64,000 nt of DNA from Calliopsis andreniformis (taxonomy: Eukaryota; Arthropoda; Insecta; Hymenoptera; Andrenidae): assembly GCF_051401765.1 (NCBI RefSeq), contig NC_135071.1, positions 16,532,961 through 16,596,960 on the forward strand, read 5' to 3'. The notes under the pieces were generated by a model. It was not told the DNA's origin, did no database searches, and was given only the letters and a program-made list of their open reading frames with translations. Within the stretch, counting starts at the first letter, position 1. Every line of letters starts with the position of its first letter. Shown here one piece after another: positions 36,501-45,548 of the stretch. Made by a program: the position numbers and the translations under genes.

Positions 36501-39500
36501 CTACCACGAATCAAAAATTAAAACAGTGCCCCCCAATTGAGATCTAGAAAGTCAATTTCACACTTTCATCTCTATCAAGATGCCTTCTTCAAGATAAGTA
36601 ATTTTCGGTTGCAGATTTCACCCGTTTCGAAACAAAGTAAAACCGATTCATCACGCGATCTCAATCTACATCCAGCATTATCATCTCAAAGAGGAATATT
36701 AAAATAACAAGCCAATTCGCTGCATCTTCATCCGTCAGAAACTCGAAACGAACGGTTCCCCGAAACAATGCATCGAAGTGAATAAAAGTGACGAGGGTCA
36801 GCGCAAAGAAATATTCAAAAAATCGTACGCGTGACCAGGGCAGACTCCGCGGGACAGCGAGTGAGCACAGTGGCGGCACTGTCGCGGGATCGTGCTGTTT
36901 TAATAAGTCGACCAGCATGGTAACGTAAAGCAATTAACTGGCGCGAGAGCGACGCAAGGAGCGGCCACGTCTCGATCTTGATGCGGCCAGACGAAGGTTA
37001 CGATTACGTGTGTATCAAGCCTCGGCTCCTCTGTCTTTTCCAGCCTCTTAATTAACGGCAGACACGCGTCCCCTCAGAAGACAAACACGCTTGCGCAACC
37101 GTGCATACTACTCCCGTTGTTGTCTGCGGAGTTTCGGTAACCTGCCCCTCCGCCCCCACCCTTATCGCTGCATCGGCCGACGTTGCGTCAGGGTAATTAA
37201 CGATCTCGACGGAACGAATGCCGCGTGGAAAATCGCGGGGAGAGGCCAGCAATTTGCCGAGTGCCTCTCTCTCTCGTCGACTGTTTTCGCGATCTTCCCG
37301 CGCGCAGACTGAAAAAGAAGCTCGCCCACCCCGCCTAACCGTTATTAATAGTACATTGTTGCTTTCGCTTCGCGGCGCCGGTAACTCCTGTAATTAACGC
37401 GTTTCCTGCTGCACGTCGATCCGAGAGCTACTTCGACCGAGAATTTGCTTCCCGCCGTGGGAGATACCACTTCGACGCTGACGCGATAACAGTTTCCTTT
37501 TTCCTGCTTCGAATCCCGAGTGATCTGTGCAATTATCGAGATATTAACCGCGGCTAGAGTAGAGTGTGGTGAAACTTTTGGAATGAGATACGAGACGTAC
37601 AATTTCTTTTATTAACGTTCATTTTAGTTAGCAACTTATCAGTCACTGTATCTTACTCTGAATCCATGGCAGCCAAGTTCTCAAATGAGTCTACGTATCC
37701 TAAACTTTCGTAACACTCCATCTCGCCAGCTGATGGCTAATTGGTTCACGTCCGTGCAACGAGGTTTATTATTCCTTACGGATCGATTATTCGTCGTCAC
37801 GCGACGGTATTTATTATCGAGGCGCGAGCGTCGGGCGCGGCGGCGTTTTTTGCCCGACGGAAGCTCATTCTCACGCATCGGCGCAACGAAAATAAATCCG
37901 GCTCTCCAAATAGCGATTACACGTTACGGGCGGCCGCCTATTCCTTCTTTTCCCCGCCGACACGTAGACGCAGACGACTACCGGGGGAAGAGGACTCAAA
38001 GGTTACTCGTTCCTCACAGGATTCCGGCCAGCCTCTCTTCCGAGAACACCGCTTTTTTTCTTCCTCCTCTCCACGAGAGTTCCTCTTTCGACGTCTTGCC
38101 GACGCGGCTTCGACCCGATATAGCTGCTTATCGGCCGATCGTGAGAGCGAAATGGAGGAATAACAGAGAGAAGCTGGACCAGGTCTCCCAGGAAATGGCG
38201 AAAGAAATTTGGAAGACACTTTTAACCCCTTCCCGTACAATTTTCTTTCGTAATATTATCAATGTTGCCGATCGGAAATGTGTGACTGTTCTATACTGCC
38301 AGCAACACAGCTCCCATTGAACGAACATAGACCCCTCACGCGATGGTGCGTGATCGGTTACTTCCGAAAAATCCTCACCACGCGTTACCGCGTAAGCGGC
38401 AGCGAAGATATAGTTAAAAGTGCAGGAGTGAGACTCGTCGAAGTATGGCAAGGAGTTAATAATTACAGGATTCTATTCACACAGAGGCATCGAGAACCTT
38501 GCAAAATCTCTTAGAGAAGTTAGTGTCAGTCTTTTGCCAACTCTCTTTCTCTCCACCAGTTGACTAATTCCTCGTCGAACTCGCTTCTTTCTTTCCCTAC
38601 TTCCGTCAAAGCACACGAAGCCTCTAGATCCTCGTATCAGGCATGTACAAATTCTATACGAGAGACAGAAAATGATCCATACGCGAAGATAAGCCAAGGA
38701 ATCAAGTGAGAAAGAATGAAGAGAGTTTTCGAAGGGAGATGGAGAACTGGTCCCGCAGAGGTGGCGCGGGGCGCCATATGGGTTAGTAAATTTAACTCTG
38801 CTCTCGCGCGAGAGAGCTTCGAAGACGAGGACGGCGAGCGGGCGCAGAGAGAAAGGGAGAGAGATTACGAGGGAAGTGTAGAAGCACAAAAGGCCTAGCC
38901 ATCTGCCAGTGGCCCTGCAGCGCGTCTCATAGGCAGAAGTGCGCGAACAGCGACCGAGAGAGAACTGACGTACACCAGGGACGGTGGGCAAACATTGGCG
39001 TAGACGTGACGCTCGCAGAGCGCTAATGCGCTGTACTCTCGTGTTACTTCGCGCCCGATGGTATAAGGCTCTCGATGTTGATTTGTTTGTCCATGGGGGA
39101 TCGCTGGTGGACGGGATGAGAGTTCTAGGAAATTTTTGTGAACCATGAATATTGGTCAAATTGAGATCTCTCACTCGCTATAGTCTTGGGAGGTTTTACA
39201 GAGTGTAGAACACAGTATTCGATTATGTATGAAAATAATATTGAAGAGTAGCGAGTACTAGAGAGAATTTAAAAAATAAGAACAAAGAATAGAGACTTCA
39301 ATTGAGAAATTTTAGCTTTAAAGTCAGAGACTACTCGCGAAACAATTTTCTCATCTCAAACATAGAATCACTTATCTCATTCACTTTCCCACGTATGGGT
39401 AATCAACACAAAGGTAGCCCTAGAACATAAATCTTTGTACGGAAGGAGACTGCCCAGTTCTCGCCAATGCATGGAATTATCGAAGCAACAACAAGCTAGC

Positions 39501-42500
39501 AATAGCAGCAACAGCAGGAGGGAGAGACAAGTGCCAGCATCGTTCTCTCTCCCTCCGCCAGTTCTGGCACCATCTGCCATTCGTCCTCGTCTCGCCCGCG
39601 CGCACGCACGCGCCGCAAAACGCTCGTTTTTAATGCCTTTCGTTCGCCACGACCGCGAGAAAGTAGGAAGAAGACGATGAGGCCGAATTCCCCGCTTTTT
39701 TGTTTCTCCTCCTTTTCCCCCTCGAGGGCCCCGTATTTCTTCATTAATTACCCGACACGACAGGTGCAGCGCAACCGCGGGATTTTCACGCGAGCCCTAT
39801 TTCCAATTTCGAAATTCACAGGTGAGAGAGAGAGAGAGAGAGAGAGGGCACCTTCTGAGAAACGAGGAAACGCACGAAGACACGTTAATCACGGTAATCG
39901 ACGTCAATTTACTTTTCAATTCCTCCTTATCGATCGTAACCGGAAACCCAGGAGGGGCCCTTTACGACCCCCTGAAACGCGACAGCGAAACGGGGAACGA
40001 GATAACAGCGAGAGGCAGGGAGGGTCGGGCGATTATACGCGAGGCACGTTGATCGCACGCTAGGCTCGGTGTTTGTTTCTTTTCCGACGAGAGCGCGGTC
40101 CAACCTTGGTCGCGATTCAACTCGTGCCTAGATAATTCGTCGAGAATGTGGAAAGATAAGAGATACAACCGGCGATTTTTACTCCCCGGTGAGCTCACGC
40201 GCGCCTTTTCAAGTCGAGCAGTTCCTTCATTCCCCGCGATGAACACACTGGCGGTCGTTGTTCGAGACAAGGATCGGCACACGTTCGAAATTTTATGAAA
40301 CCGAAGGAAACAGCCAGGGGATCGGTTAACTGTACCAGAAAGACAGGCACGCGATGATTACTCTCGTTAAAACAATGATAATTGCCCTTTGTTCGCTGCG
40401 ATTATCTACTAGGGAAATAATCATGTCTGAAGATTGCTCGCGACGATGTCTTTGCCAACGAAAGGCGCTTATTTATCTCGTCGAGGTTTCGCGAGATCGG
40501 TTCAGGCTCGTAAATGAATCGACGTTTTTCCGGCTCTGGATCGTTCGCTGGTTTCTCAGGCACGCGATGCTTATGGTAATCGACAGGATCGCAAAAAGCA
40601 CGGAAACGCGACGGGATTGCGATTTCATGTTTATCTACGATCGGCTGGTGTAACGGCATTTTTCTGTTGCGCGCTCGTAAATCGCTTGGTGACAATGCTT
40701 AATTTATACCACGGTTCGATATGACACTCTCTTTTTCTGAGAATTGTCTCCAAGTCTATCGATTACAATTTTACTCGAGTTTCTCATAAAGCAGTGCGAA
40801 CAAGCTCGTTGAAATTCAATGGTTAGAATTAAAAGACAGAAATGCTCAACTTCATGAAACAGAATTCAAAATTTGTCAAAATGGCTTCAGTATAGATACA
40901 ATTATATATCTACTGTTTAAAATTAAGTAAACTAAAATGAACAGGAGTTCAATTTGGTCTCTGAAAGACTCACGCATGAAACTGTCTGCTTTGAGAAACT
41001 CGAGGCACTCTTATGATGCAATGGAGATCAGACTCACCGGCCACGTGAACTCGAACGGAAACCTGATGGGGTTGGTGAAGCTTGGCATGGCGACGTTGGG
41101 GCTGAGATTAACGATGTTCTCACCCAGCACTGGTGTGACGACGTCGCCGTACGTGCACGGCGTCGTCGTGTCGATCTTCACCTGATATTGCTTCAGGCAG
41201 ACCCTGAACCTCGTTTTGCAAACGCCTGAGCACTCGCCTGTCTTGGAAGTGCTGCCCGAACAGCACTTACCCAGACTGTCTTTTCCGTATTCGTTCACGA
41301 ACGACTTTAGCCTCAGCTCGAACACCCCAGAGGCGTTTACCTGGAAAAAAGAAACAATTTAGAGGATCCATCGACCATACTCTGCTTCTTTTACATATAA
41401 ATAAAATAAATAATAAATACAGTAAAGCTAAAGGAGGAACTCTTTACTGTGGCAAAGGATCCAGAAGAAGCTTTCTTATAATTAATAATCATTATAACCC
41501 TACTTTCTCTTTAGAGTGACTAGGAATCTCTGTATATTCAGCCTGCAGTTCAAAGTTCCTTCTTGAACCATAAAGTAAGCGGACACGGTAATTATAAAAG
41601 TACTTTAACCTTAAAATTTGACAGAATCGAATTTATAAATTTTTTAATAGTCTGTCTTATAAATCAGTGAAACAAAAAATAAGCAAAAAAGTAAAGTCTG
41701 CGCAACGCGAACGCCACTGGCACCCTTCCGTTTGATGGTTACAAACCTTGCTAACCTCAAAATTGTTCACAGAAGTTTCCCTCGACACATCGATGTTTAC
41801 AGTGCGCACTCGACTGCACAGAAATTCAAGGAAACTGAGACTCCTACATACTAGCATTCACGAAAATCTCGATAGAATCCAAACCACGACGATCATCCTC
41901 GCCCTCTCCGACGTCGGGGGTCGTCCTGTGGCCAAACACGTCCGTACACGACGCCAGGGCCAACAGCACGTGTGTAATCGCGTTTTTGCGCACGCGTGTC
42001 TTGCACTGCGCATCTCCCAGGAGGGGCAGAGGGATTCGCGCGCGAGACCGACCCACAAAAAGCGCTTTTTTTTCGCTCGACGAGACTCGGGCCTGCAAAG
42101 GGGGGCCAAGAGGAAGGGGGGCAGAGGCGCAGATGGACATTTCGCCACGCGTGCTGGCGAGCACCAGCGATCGCGGAACACGAGGGGCGTTTTCGTGGCG
42201 GGAGAAAAAAAATGAACGCTGGAACATCGGTCGTAAATGTATTAACGCTACCGGTTCCCTCTGCGCGCCGAGGCAGGGCACTAAAAACGCGAAGAATAAC
42301 GCAGGAACAGTGGTTAACACGTTGGATATTTTGTGGGTCGATGAATCCTCTGGTCAGGCTGTTTCGATAATTTTATATAAACAGAATTGCGTTGTACCGA
42401 GCTTCCTGGAGTGGAAAGTTGGGCACTGAGCGTGTTAAAAGTAAAAAAGCGATGGATGAAAAGAATCAGTACAGGACTCGAGGGAGCTTTAGAATGCGTA

Positions 42501-45500
42501 TTTATACTCGGCGAAAAGGAAGCCTGGACCGAGTGGCTCGTGGCAAGTTAACGATGTTCGCGAGCGAAAACACGGGGAGCCAATCAAAACAGAGGTCGTT
42601 CTCCTGCTACTTGGTTACTTTGTAACGGCTCTGCGCTTCGACAATGTACCAGTGCACGGACCCTCGCACTTGTTCCCCACCCTAACCTCCTCTGGAGACC
42701 TATTCTCTAATAACTGGTCAGGCTTAATGGCACGTCACACCACGCTACATATTTTTCTAATAAAGTAGAGGGGCGCCAAGTTGACACAGTCGTACGAAAA
42801 ATATTTTCCCCTGTCGTACAAACACGTTACGTGAAACCAATTGCAGGTTATGTTAGGATCGCTTAAAAATTGTTTGACACTGTGATATAACCTTTGGCAC
42901 TGTTCAAATTGTTACAAAGAATATATACAGATCAACATAGCCTACTTTTATGAAAGCTAAAACACCACTAATCAACGATGACACTTTGACTGACACTTAG
43001 AGACAAAATTTGGAAGAAAATCGTGATATGGTTAACCTGGAATTCCACACGTTTCTGAAAGGCTTCCTATTAGTCAAATTCTCGCAGACATATTTCCACA
43101 GTATAGTCTCGCGTTTCACCAAGATTTCGAGCACAAGGGCAGGAGGGGTACAGTTTTTCTTCGGGCGACAGTATCCAATGTAAACAGAGCCGATGCGTCA
43201 ATATTTCTCCCGTTCCTGCCCTCGTCCAGAGGCAAGAGAGTTCTTGACCACTGTGGACAATGGCCCACGGCTATGCACACGCACAGAGGCAGCCAGCAGA
43301 CAAGCGAGCCTTCCCACGAGACATTGTATAGCCGAGCAAAGCTATACGTGTATCGTCGTCTCACGTGAACGAGAGGAGCGCACTAACCTTACTATCGAGC
43401 CCGCGGATCGTTTTACGATCCCTCTGGCCCCCTCCGCGACGTCCATTACACCCCCGACCTCGAATTTCGACGACATCAATGTCCTTTTTGAATCCAACGA
43501 CCGAGGGGATTCCCATTCTCACGATTCAAAAACGTTCCAGAACGATCAGTTTCCGTTTTACAAGCGATCGAGAGAATGAGCAAACAACAGTTTTACGAGT
43601 CGTATATTTCGAAGCGAAAAAATATACAGTAGCCTTCGAACCGAAAAATATCGCCGACGAACAATTCTCATTACACCTCGTAAAACAGCGGGCACGCGGC
43701 ACAAATGTATATGTATACGTATATGCGCGCGGTCCTCGATGAGGAATTCTCATTTTTGGCGCGCTGGAGCGCTATTCTCGGAACGCGAATGGCCGCCGTC
43801 GACTATTTACGGATACACACGGCGTTATTTCGTCAGAGCAATTTTGCAGGGGCACAATCGATTCTGATCAATCTCTGGAACCGCGGGACAAAGGCGGAGA
43901 CGCGATTTCGGGCGGTGAAGGTCGGGAGGATGCTTAGGCGGAGGGGGGTCGGATGGTGCAAGACGCGGAGACGTCAGCCGAGGCGGGCGAAGAAGCTAGA
44001 CACTTCTAAAAGAGTGGATCCAGATTTAGAGTTGTTGTACGCGGCGAATACTGTTGCCACTGCCTTTTCTCTCCTCTTTCGCCCGGATGCTTCGAGTCTG
44101 GCCGCCGCGCGACGTAGGGGGACGGAGATCGAGGGGGGGCGAGGACGGACGGGGCAACGAGAAAAAAACATCTCTCCCAGGAAGAATACGGGGACCCGCG
44201 AGAGCTCCCTAGAGCGCGTGGAGAAAAGGGAAAGAAGAAACGCTGGGCGTCGCGCGTGCACGAAACCGCGGGGCGACGCTGCACGCGGGGGGAAACTTCA
44301 CGAAATCGGCTTGGATAGGGTTAAAATTGGAAAGCACGATTCCTACGGATCGGTTCGTGCCGCTCGCTGATACGCACCGTTCGACTGGATAAATATATTG
44401 AAGCCACTTACGCAAGGGCTTAATTAGACGCGGGGGAACGGCGTATAGGTGGTGCGCGCACGCGTGCACGCGAGAGAGAGGCAGAAGGTAAATATATAGG
44501 ATGGGGAATTCTATTCCGAACGCAGCCATCGACGTGTCATCGTTTTTACCCATAAATACCGACAGGAGCTTACGGTCGGGCGACCGGTTTGACAGACGGG
44601 AACGTCTTGGATTCCGAACCAAAACACCGCCCCATTCATCGACAGGCCCGAAGGTCGACGCGATGCCTCGCGAAGTTGACAAACGTAGACGGGGTTGACA
44701 ACACGATAATTCTCGTAGAACCGTTCACAAAATAATCCTTGGCGTACGAGACCGTCGTATTGCCGCTTTACCAGATTTATCGACCCATAGATTCCGCCGA
44801 TGCGCCTGCTGCAGGCTTTTTTTAAACCTCTACGCTACGGTCGCGCGATACTTCACTCGAGAATCTCTCGACCAAACCGGTCGAATTCGCTAACAAGAAA
44901 GAGCTAGGCTACTTGTATCGATGGGAAACTAATATTATCTCATTCTGAAAGCTAAATACAGTGCTACTTGATATAAACTCGTCACTATTTCATTCATTAC
45001 TATTTACTAAGCACCATACAAGCTTCTTTTCAAGGCGCGTTTAGACTGAACGAACAAATTCTTCATTCATTTGTCGATTTTATTCATTCATAATAATTGA
45101 ATTTTATTTCTGCAGTAGCAGAAGAACGAGCATTTGCTCGCTTCGTCTAAACGGGCGATCAGAATCTAGTAACAAGCTTATACCGACCATAAACTCTACG
45201 AATTCAAAGAACAGGTCAAAGAGTACGGGCGACAGGAATGCAGAGCGTCGTCATAAAAACCGAAGTATCAGTGTTCAAACACATTTTGCAAGTCGTTCTA
45301 CATCCCGACAGTCGCTTCCAAAAATAAACGGAAATATTTCCAGCGTAACCTTCCGACCGTCTTTCGGAACCGAAAGAGAAAAAATTCGCCGACAGTCTCC
45401 TAAATAAACTCATCCTCGACGAATTTCGAACATACTCGAAAGCTAATCTCTCTCTCTCCTACGTAGATGAATAAATCTCGACACTTACCGCTCGAGGTGC

Positions 45501-45548
45501 TGGCAGGAGCACGACGGCGATCGTCCACACGAGCATCGTGGTCCACAT
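2889..45548 (-). CDS. Dl: Delta, Notch ligand (whole gene, six coding exons)
   Basis: Delta is a single-pass membrane ligand that activates Notch on neighbouring cells and drives lateral inhibition. Joining 45548-45489, 41340-41038, 26942-26879, 18265-18014, 10474-10420 and 4911-2889 gives 2757 nt, 918 codons plus TAG. All five introns are GT-AG and all phases agree (0, 0, 1, 1, 2). Protein layout: signal peptide about 1-23; MNNL about 21-121; DSL about 182-224 with six cysteines; nine EGF repeats 229-585; Ala/Ser/Pro-rich stalk; membrane segment about 645-669; cytoplasmic tail 670-918. The order MNNL-DSL-nine EGF-TM is that of insect Delta, not Serrate, which has more EGF repeats and a cysteine-rich region. 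Introns are 4.1, 14.1, 8.6, 7.5 and 5.5 kb. Gene identity is near certain. Alternative exons cannot be excluded. Confidence 0.98.
4912..10419 (-). other. Dl: Delta intron 5
   Basis: A 5.5-kb intron between exons 5 and 6. It holds a long purine-rich tract on the plus strand (about 6052-6660) and GA-rich microsatellite-like sequence near 6830-6868. Open frames in the tract (for example 244 residues at 5968-6702 minus) are Ser/Pro/Leu-rich translations of biased sequence and show no domain. A weak ATTTGAA-type AT-rich patch lies at about 9930-10050, next to exon 5. I see no RNA gene and no further exon. Confidence 0.85.
6052..6660 (+). repeat. Purine-rich low-complexity tract
   Basis: Plus-strand sequence is dominated by G and A with many AGAG, GGAA and GGGG runs over about 600 bp, so the Delta-sense strand is pyrimidine-rich. 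Such tracts can bind GAGA-type factors or form triplex DNA; both are inferences. It explains the long antisense open frames here. Confidence 0.7.
10420..10474 (-). CDS. Dl: Delta exon 5: DSL end and start of EGF1
   Basis: A 55-nt exon with acceptor CGTTTCAG and donor GTGAGT. It completes codon 227 (P) and encodes RCLPGCEHGNCNRPDEC, ending with two bases of codon 245. It supplies the first four cysteines of EGF1 in the short spacing typical of the first EGF repeats of Delta. It was found by looking for the missing piece between the DSL exon and the large exon 6; it restores both reading frame and cysteine pattern. Its length is not a multiple of three, so skipping would break the frame. Confidence 0.96.
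10802..10993. mobile_element. Mariner-type MITE, about 192 bp
   Basis: The left end reads TACAGGGTGTTCAACT and the right end, reverse-complemented, TACAGGGTGTCCAATT: inverted ends differing at two of 16 positions, both starting at TA. CAGGGTGT ends with TA targets are typical of mariner/Tc1-related short elements in insects. Inside is a perfect 14-bp inverted repeat, AGATTGTTGCATAT at 10896-10909 and its complement at 10959-10972. There is no coding capacity, so it is non-autonomous. Confidence 0.75.
12632..12793. repeat. Foldback / inverted-repeat element
   Basis: Two arms of about 42 bp (12632-12673 and 12752-12793) are inverted copies. The core GAAAATGAG.CCAAACACG..ATAAATCG matches at about 26 of 29 positions, and outer parts are weaker. 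The loop is 78 bp. No clear target duplication is seen. It could be a MITE remnant or a long hairpin in the Delta pre-mRNA. Confidence 0.7.
12955..13608 (+). mobile_element. LTR-like block (possible solo LTR)
   Basis: The block begins TGTTACGAG and ends CTACGTTACA, the TG...CA form of an LTR, with a TATAAAA box at 13466-13472 in the right place for a U3/R boundary in plus orientation. A perfect 11-bp inverted repeat (ATTGGATTTAG at 13416-13426 and its complement at 13444-13454) lies before the TATA box. Against it, the flanks (AGAGC and GTGAG) are not a target duplication and no second LTR or polymerase gene is present. An alternative boundary is the perfect 8-bp inverted pair GTTACGAG (12956-12963) and CTCGTAAC (13333-13340), which encloses just the array. 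Confidence 0.35.
13020..13280. repeat. Five-unit tandem stem-loop array
   Basis: Five units of 40-42 nt lie at 13020-13061, 13071-13110, 13133-13174, 13193-13234 and 13241-13280. Each starts GTGGACGAACC and ends GGAGCCAC; spacers of 9-22 nt are unrelated. Between the fixed ends is a variable pair of arms around a short loop, usually AACTTTGC or AACTTGGC. Arms change but stay complementary: AACGGGT/ACTCGTT, GACACTC/GAGTATC, AGCGAGT/ACTCGCC. Read as Delta-sense RNA (minus), units 2-5 pair fully if G-U is allowed and unit 1 has one mismatch. GTGG and CCAC form an outer stem. Units 2 and 5 are identical with a shorter arm. I recognise no family for it. Confidence 0.9.
14714..14745 (+). repeat. 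32-nt G homopolymer
   Basis: An uninterrupted run of 32 G, preceded by GGGGGC. On the Delta-sense strand it is poly-C. The plus strand could form G-quadruplexes. The exact length is unreliable in most assemblies. Confidence 0.9.
18014..18265 (-). CDS. Dl: Delta exon 4: DSL domain
   Basis: This 252-nt exon has acceptor TTCTTACAG and donor GTAAGT. It completes codon 143 and runs to residue 226 plus one base. It encodes EKVLITRLTTQKW, then the DSL domain with cysteines at 182, 191, 195, 207, 215 and 224 in the family spacing. Hallmarks are YRVTC, HYYGKGC, the CRPRDDNFGHYSC core and GERVCLSGW. DSL with the adjoining EGF1 is the principal Notch-contact surface in this family. The N-W-T at 161 is a sequon before the domain. 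The frame stays open past the donor, but those residues are intronic. Confidence 0.98.
21143..21277. repeat. TTCAAAT-type degenerate repeat
   Basis: An AT-rich patch with repeated CAAATATT, TTCAA and TCTCAAATT blocks, in the same orientation as the array at 25075-25187 but more decayed. Confidence 0.55.
22225..22466 (+). mobile_element. piggyBac-type MITE, copy A
   Basis: The element runs from TTAA (22225) to TTAA (22466), 242 bp. Its ends are TTAACCCCTTGCCTTAC and, reverse-complemented, TTAACCCTTTCCCTTAC: 17-bp inverted termini with a few differences, flanked by the TTAA target of piggyBac elements. The interior includes ATCACGCACCATCGCGTGAG, shared with copy B. A 69-residue open frame here is an accident of the repeat. 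No transposase is present. Confidence 0.85.
23212..23440. repeat. ATTTGAA-type degenerate repeat
   Basis: Blocks such as TTGAATATTTGAATACTTGAA and GAGAATTTGAAATAC recur. The second half switches to the complementary orientation (TTCAAAAATTTGAATATC), so the patch is partly self-complementary. Confidence 0.6.
25075..25187. repeat. TTCAAAT-type AT-rich tandem repeat
   Basis: Near-perfect alternation of ATTCAAAT and TTTCAAAT blocks over about 110 bp, within a looser zone from 25020 to 25235. It is the most regular of several dispersed patches of the same motif (TTCAAAT, or ATTTGAA on the other strand) in introns and upstream DNA. Confidence 0.85.
26879..26942 (-). CDS. Dl: Delta exon 3: short MNNL-DSL linker
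   Basis: A 64-nt exon with acceptor GTTCCCAG and donor GTAAGT. It encodes residues 122-142 plus the first base of codon 143. The peptide starts GTFSLIVEAYHDADNTTHHS, which continues the FTWP of exon 2 exactly as in other Delta proteins and carries an N-T-T sequon. Its length is not a multiple of three, so skipping it would shift the frame and remove DSL, EGF and TM. It is isolated between introns of 14.1 and 8.6 kb and lies between two copies of one MITE in opposite orientation. Confidence 0.95.
30525..30591 (+). repeat. (GA)n microsatellite, about 67 bp
   Basis: About 33 uninterrupted GA dinucleotides on the plus strand, opening a purine-rich tract that runs to about 30960. A pyrimidine-rich tract (CTCTC, TCTTTC) follows at about 31005-31260. 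Confidence 0.95.
31613..31860. repeat. ATTTGAA/TTGAAATACTTGAATA-type repeat
   Basis: TACTTGAATAATTG-type blocks of about 16 bp recur, with GAAACGGGTACT inserts seen more than once near 31635-31685. Decayed ATTTGAA/TTTGAAAATC blocks follow to about 31860. Confidence 0.65.
36358..36490. repeat. ATTTGAA-type degenerate repeat
   Basis: Runs of GTTTGAAT, TATTTGAAA, ATTCGAATATTCGAAAG and ATATTTGAAAAT blocks, the same family as the other AT-rich patches. TTCGAA variants give short palindromes. Confidence 0.6.
38222..38459 (-). mobile_element. piggyBac-type MITE, copy B (inverted)
   Basis: 238 bp from TTAA (38222) to TTAA (38459). Reverse-complemented it aligns over its whole length with copy A, including both TTAACCC-type ends, CTTCGCTGCCG, and AGTAACCGATCACGCACCAT. 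Divergence is noticeable, so both are old insertions. The matching short open frames in the two copies are a by-product of this repeat. Confidence 0.85.
41038..41340 (-). CDS. Dl: Delta exon 2: MNNL (C2-like) domain
   Basis: This exon encodes residues 21-121 (101 codons, phase 0 at both ends), between a TTTTTTCCAG acceptor and a GTGAGT donor. It is the N-terminal Notch-ligand module, a C2-like fold that in the family contributes to Notch and lipid contact. Visible family marks are FELRLKSF near the start, the paired cysteines in KCCSG, the stretch CKTRFRVCLKQYQ, CTYGDVVTPVLG, and the end FPFEFTWP, which reads directly into the next exon's GTFSLIVEA. A sequon (N22-A-S) sits at the mature N terminus. 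The match is full length with no frame breaks. Confidence 0.97.
41341..45488 (-). other. Dl: Delta intron 1
   Basis: A 4.1-kb intron between the signal-peptide exon and the MNNL exon. Apart from a short MITE (45034-45157) it is mostly GC-rich, CpG-rich sequence (about 41880-42320 and 43780-44370), with AT-rich ends. First introns often carry regulatory sites, but nothing decisive is seen. Confidence 0.85.
45034..45157. mobile_element. Short MITE with CGTTTAGAC ends
   Basis: The left end GGCGCGTTTAGACTGAACGA and the right end, reverse-complemented, CGCCCGTTTAGACGAAGCGA form an imperfect inverted terminus that extends into (A/G)CAAAT. It is 124 bp with no coding capacity. The superfamily is not clear because no target duplication is evident. 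It lies about 330 bp downstream of exon 1 in the direction of transcription. Confidence 0.6.
45489..45548 (-). CDS. Dl: Delta exon 1, coding part: signal peptide
   Basis: Twenty codons from ATG at 45548 to a GCG codon, followed by the donor GTAAGT; phase 0. The peptide begins MWTTMLVW and continues as a short hydrophobic stretch ending PAPRA, a plausible signal-peptide core. The likely cleavage is after residue 23 (V-N-A), just past the junction with exon 2. This start was chosen because it places the hydrophobic core at the N terminus and has a good context (AAAC before ATG). The frame stays open upstream to another ATG at 45719, which would add 57 mostly polar residues and bury the signal sequence. 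Confidence 0.9.

Larger units (their letters stand above)
26943..41037 (-). other. Dl: Delta intron 2
   Basis: The largest intron (14.1 kb). It contains a (GA) microsatellite and a purine tract followed by a pyrimidine tract (30525-31260), ATTTGAA-type repeats (31613-31860, 36358-36490), MITE copy B (38222-38459) and homeodomain-like TAAT cores scattered near 27200-27850. The longest open frames (216 and 230 residues at 30389-31475 minus, 233 at 38473-39174 minus) are Ser/Leu/Arg-rich or cross repeats and show no domain. No further exon is supported. Confidence 0.85.

Noticed and set aside
38128..38451. Short open frames in introns 2 and 3 that encode similar peptides
   Set aside because: The similarity comes from the two MITE copies; the frames run through inverted termini and are not preserved as genes.
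38473..39174. 233-residue open frame in intron 2
   Set aside because: No recognisable domain, no codon bias or family motif, and it lies wholly inside the Delta intron.
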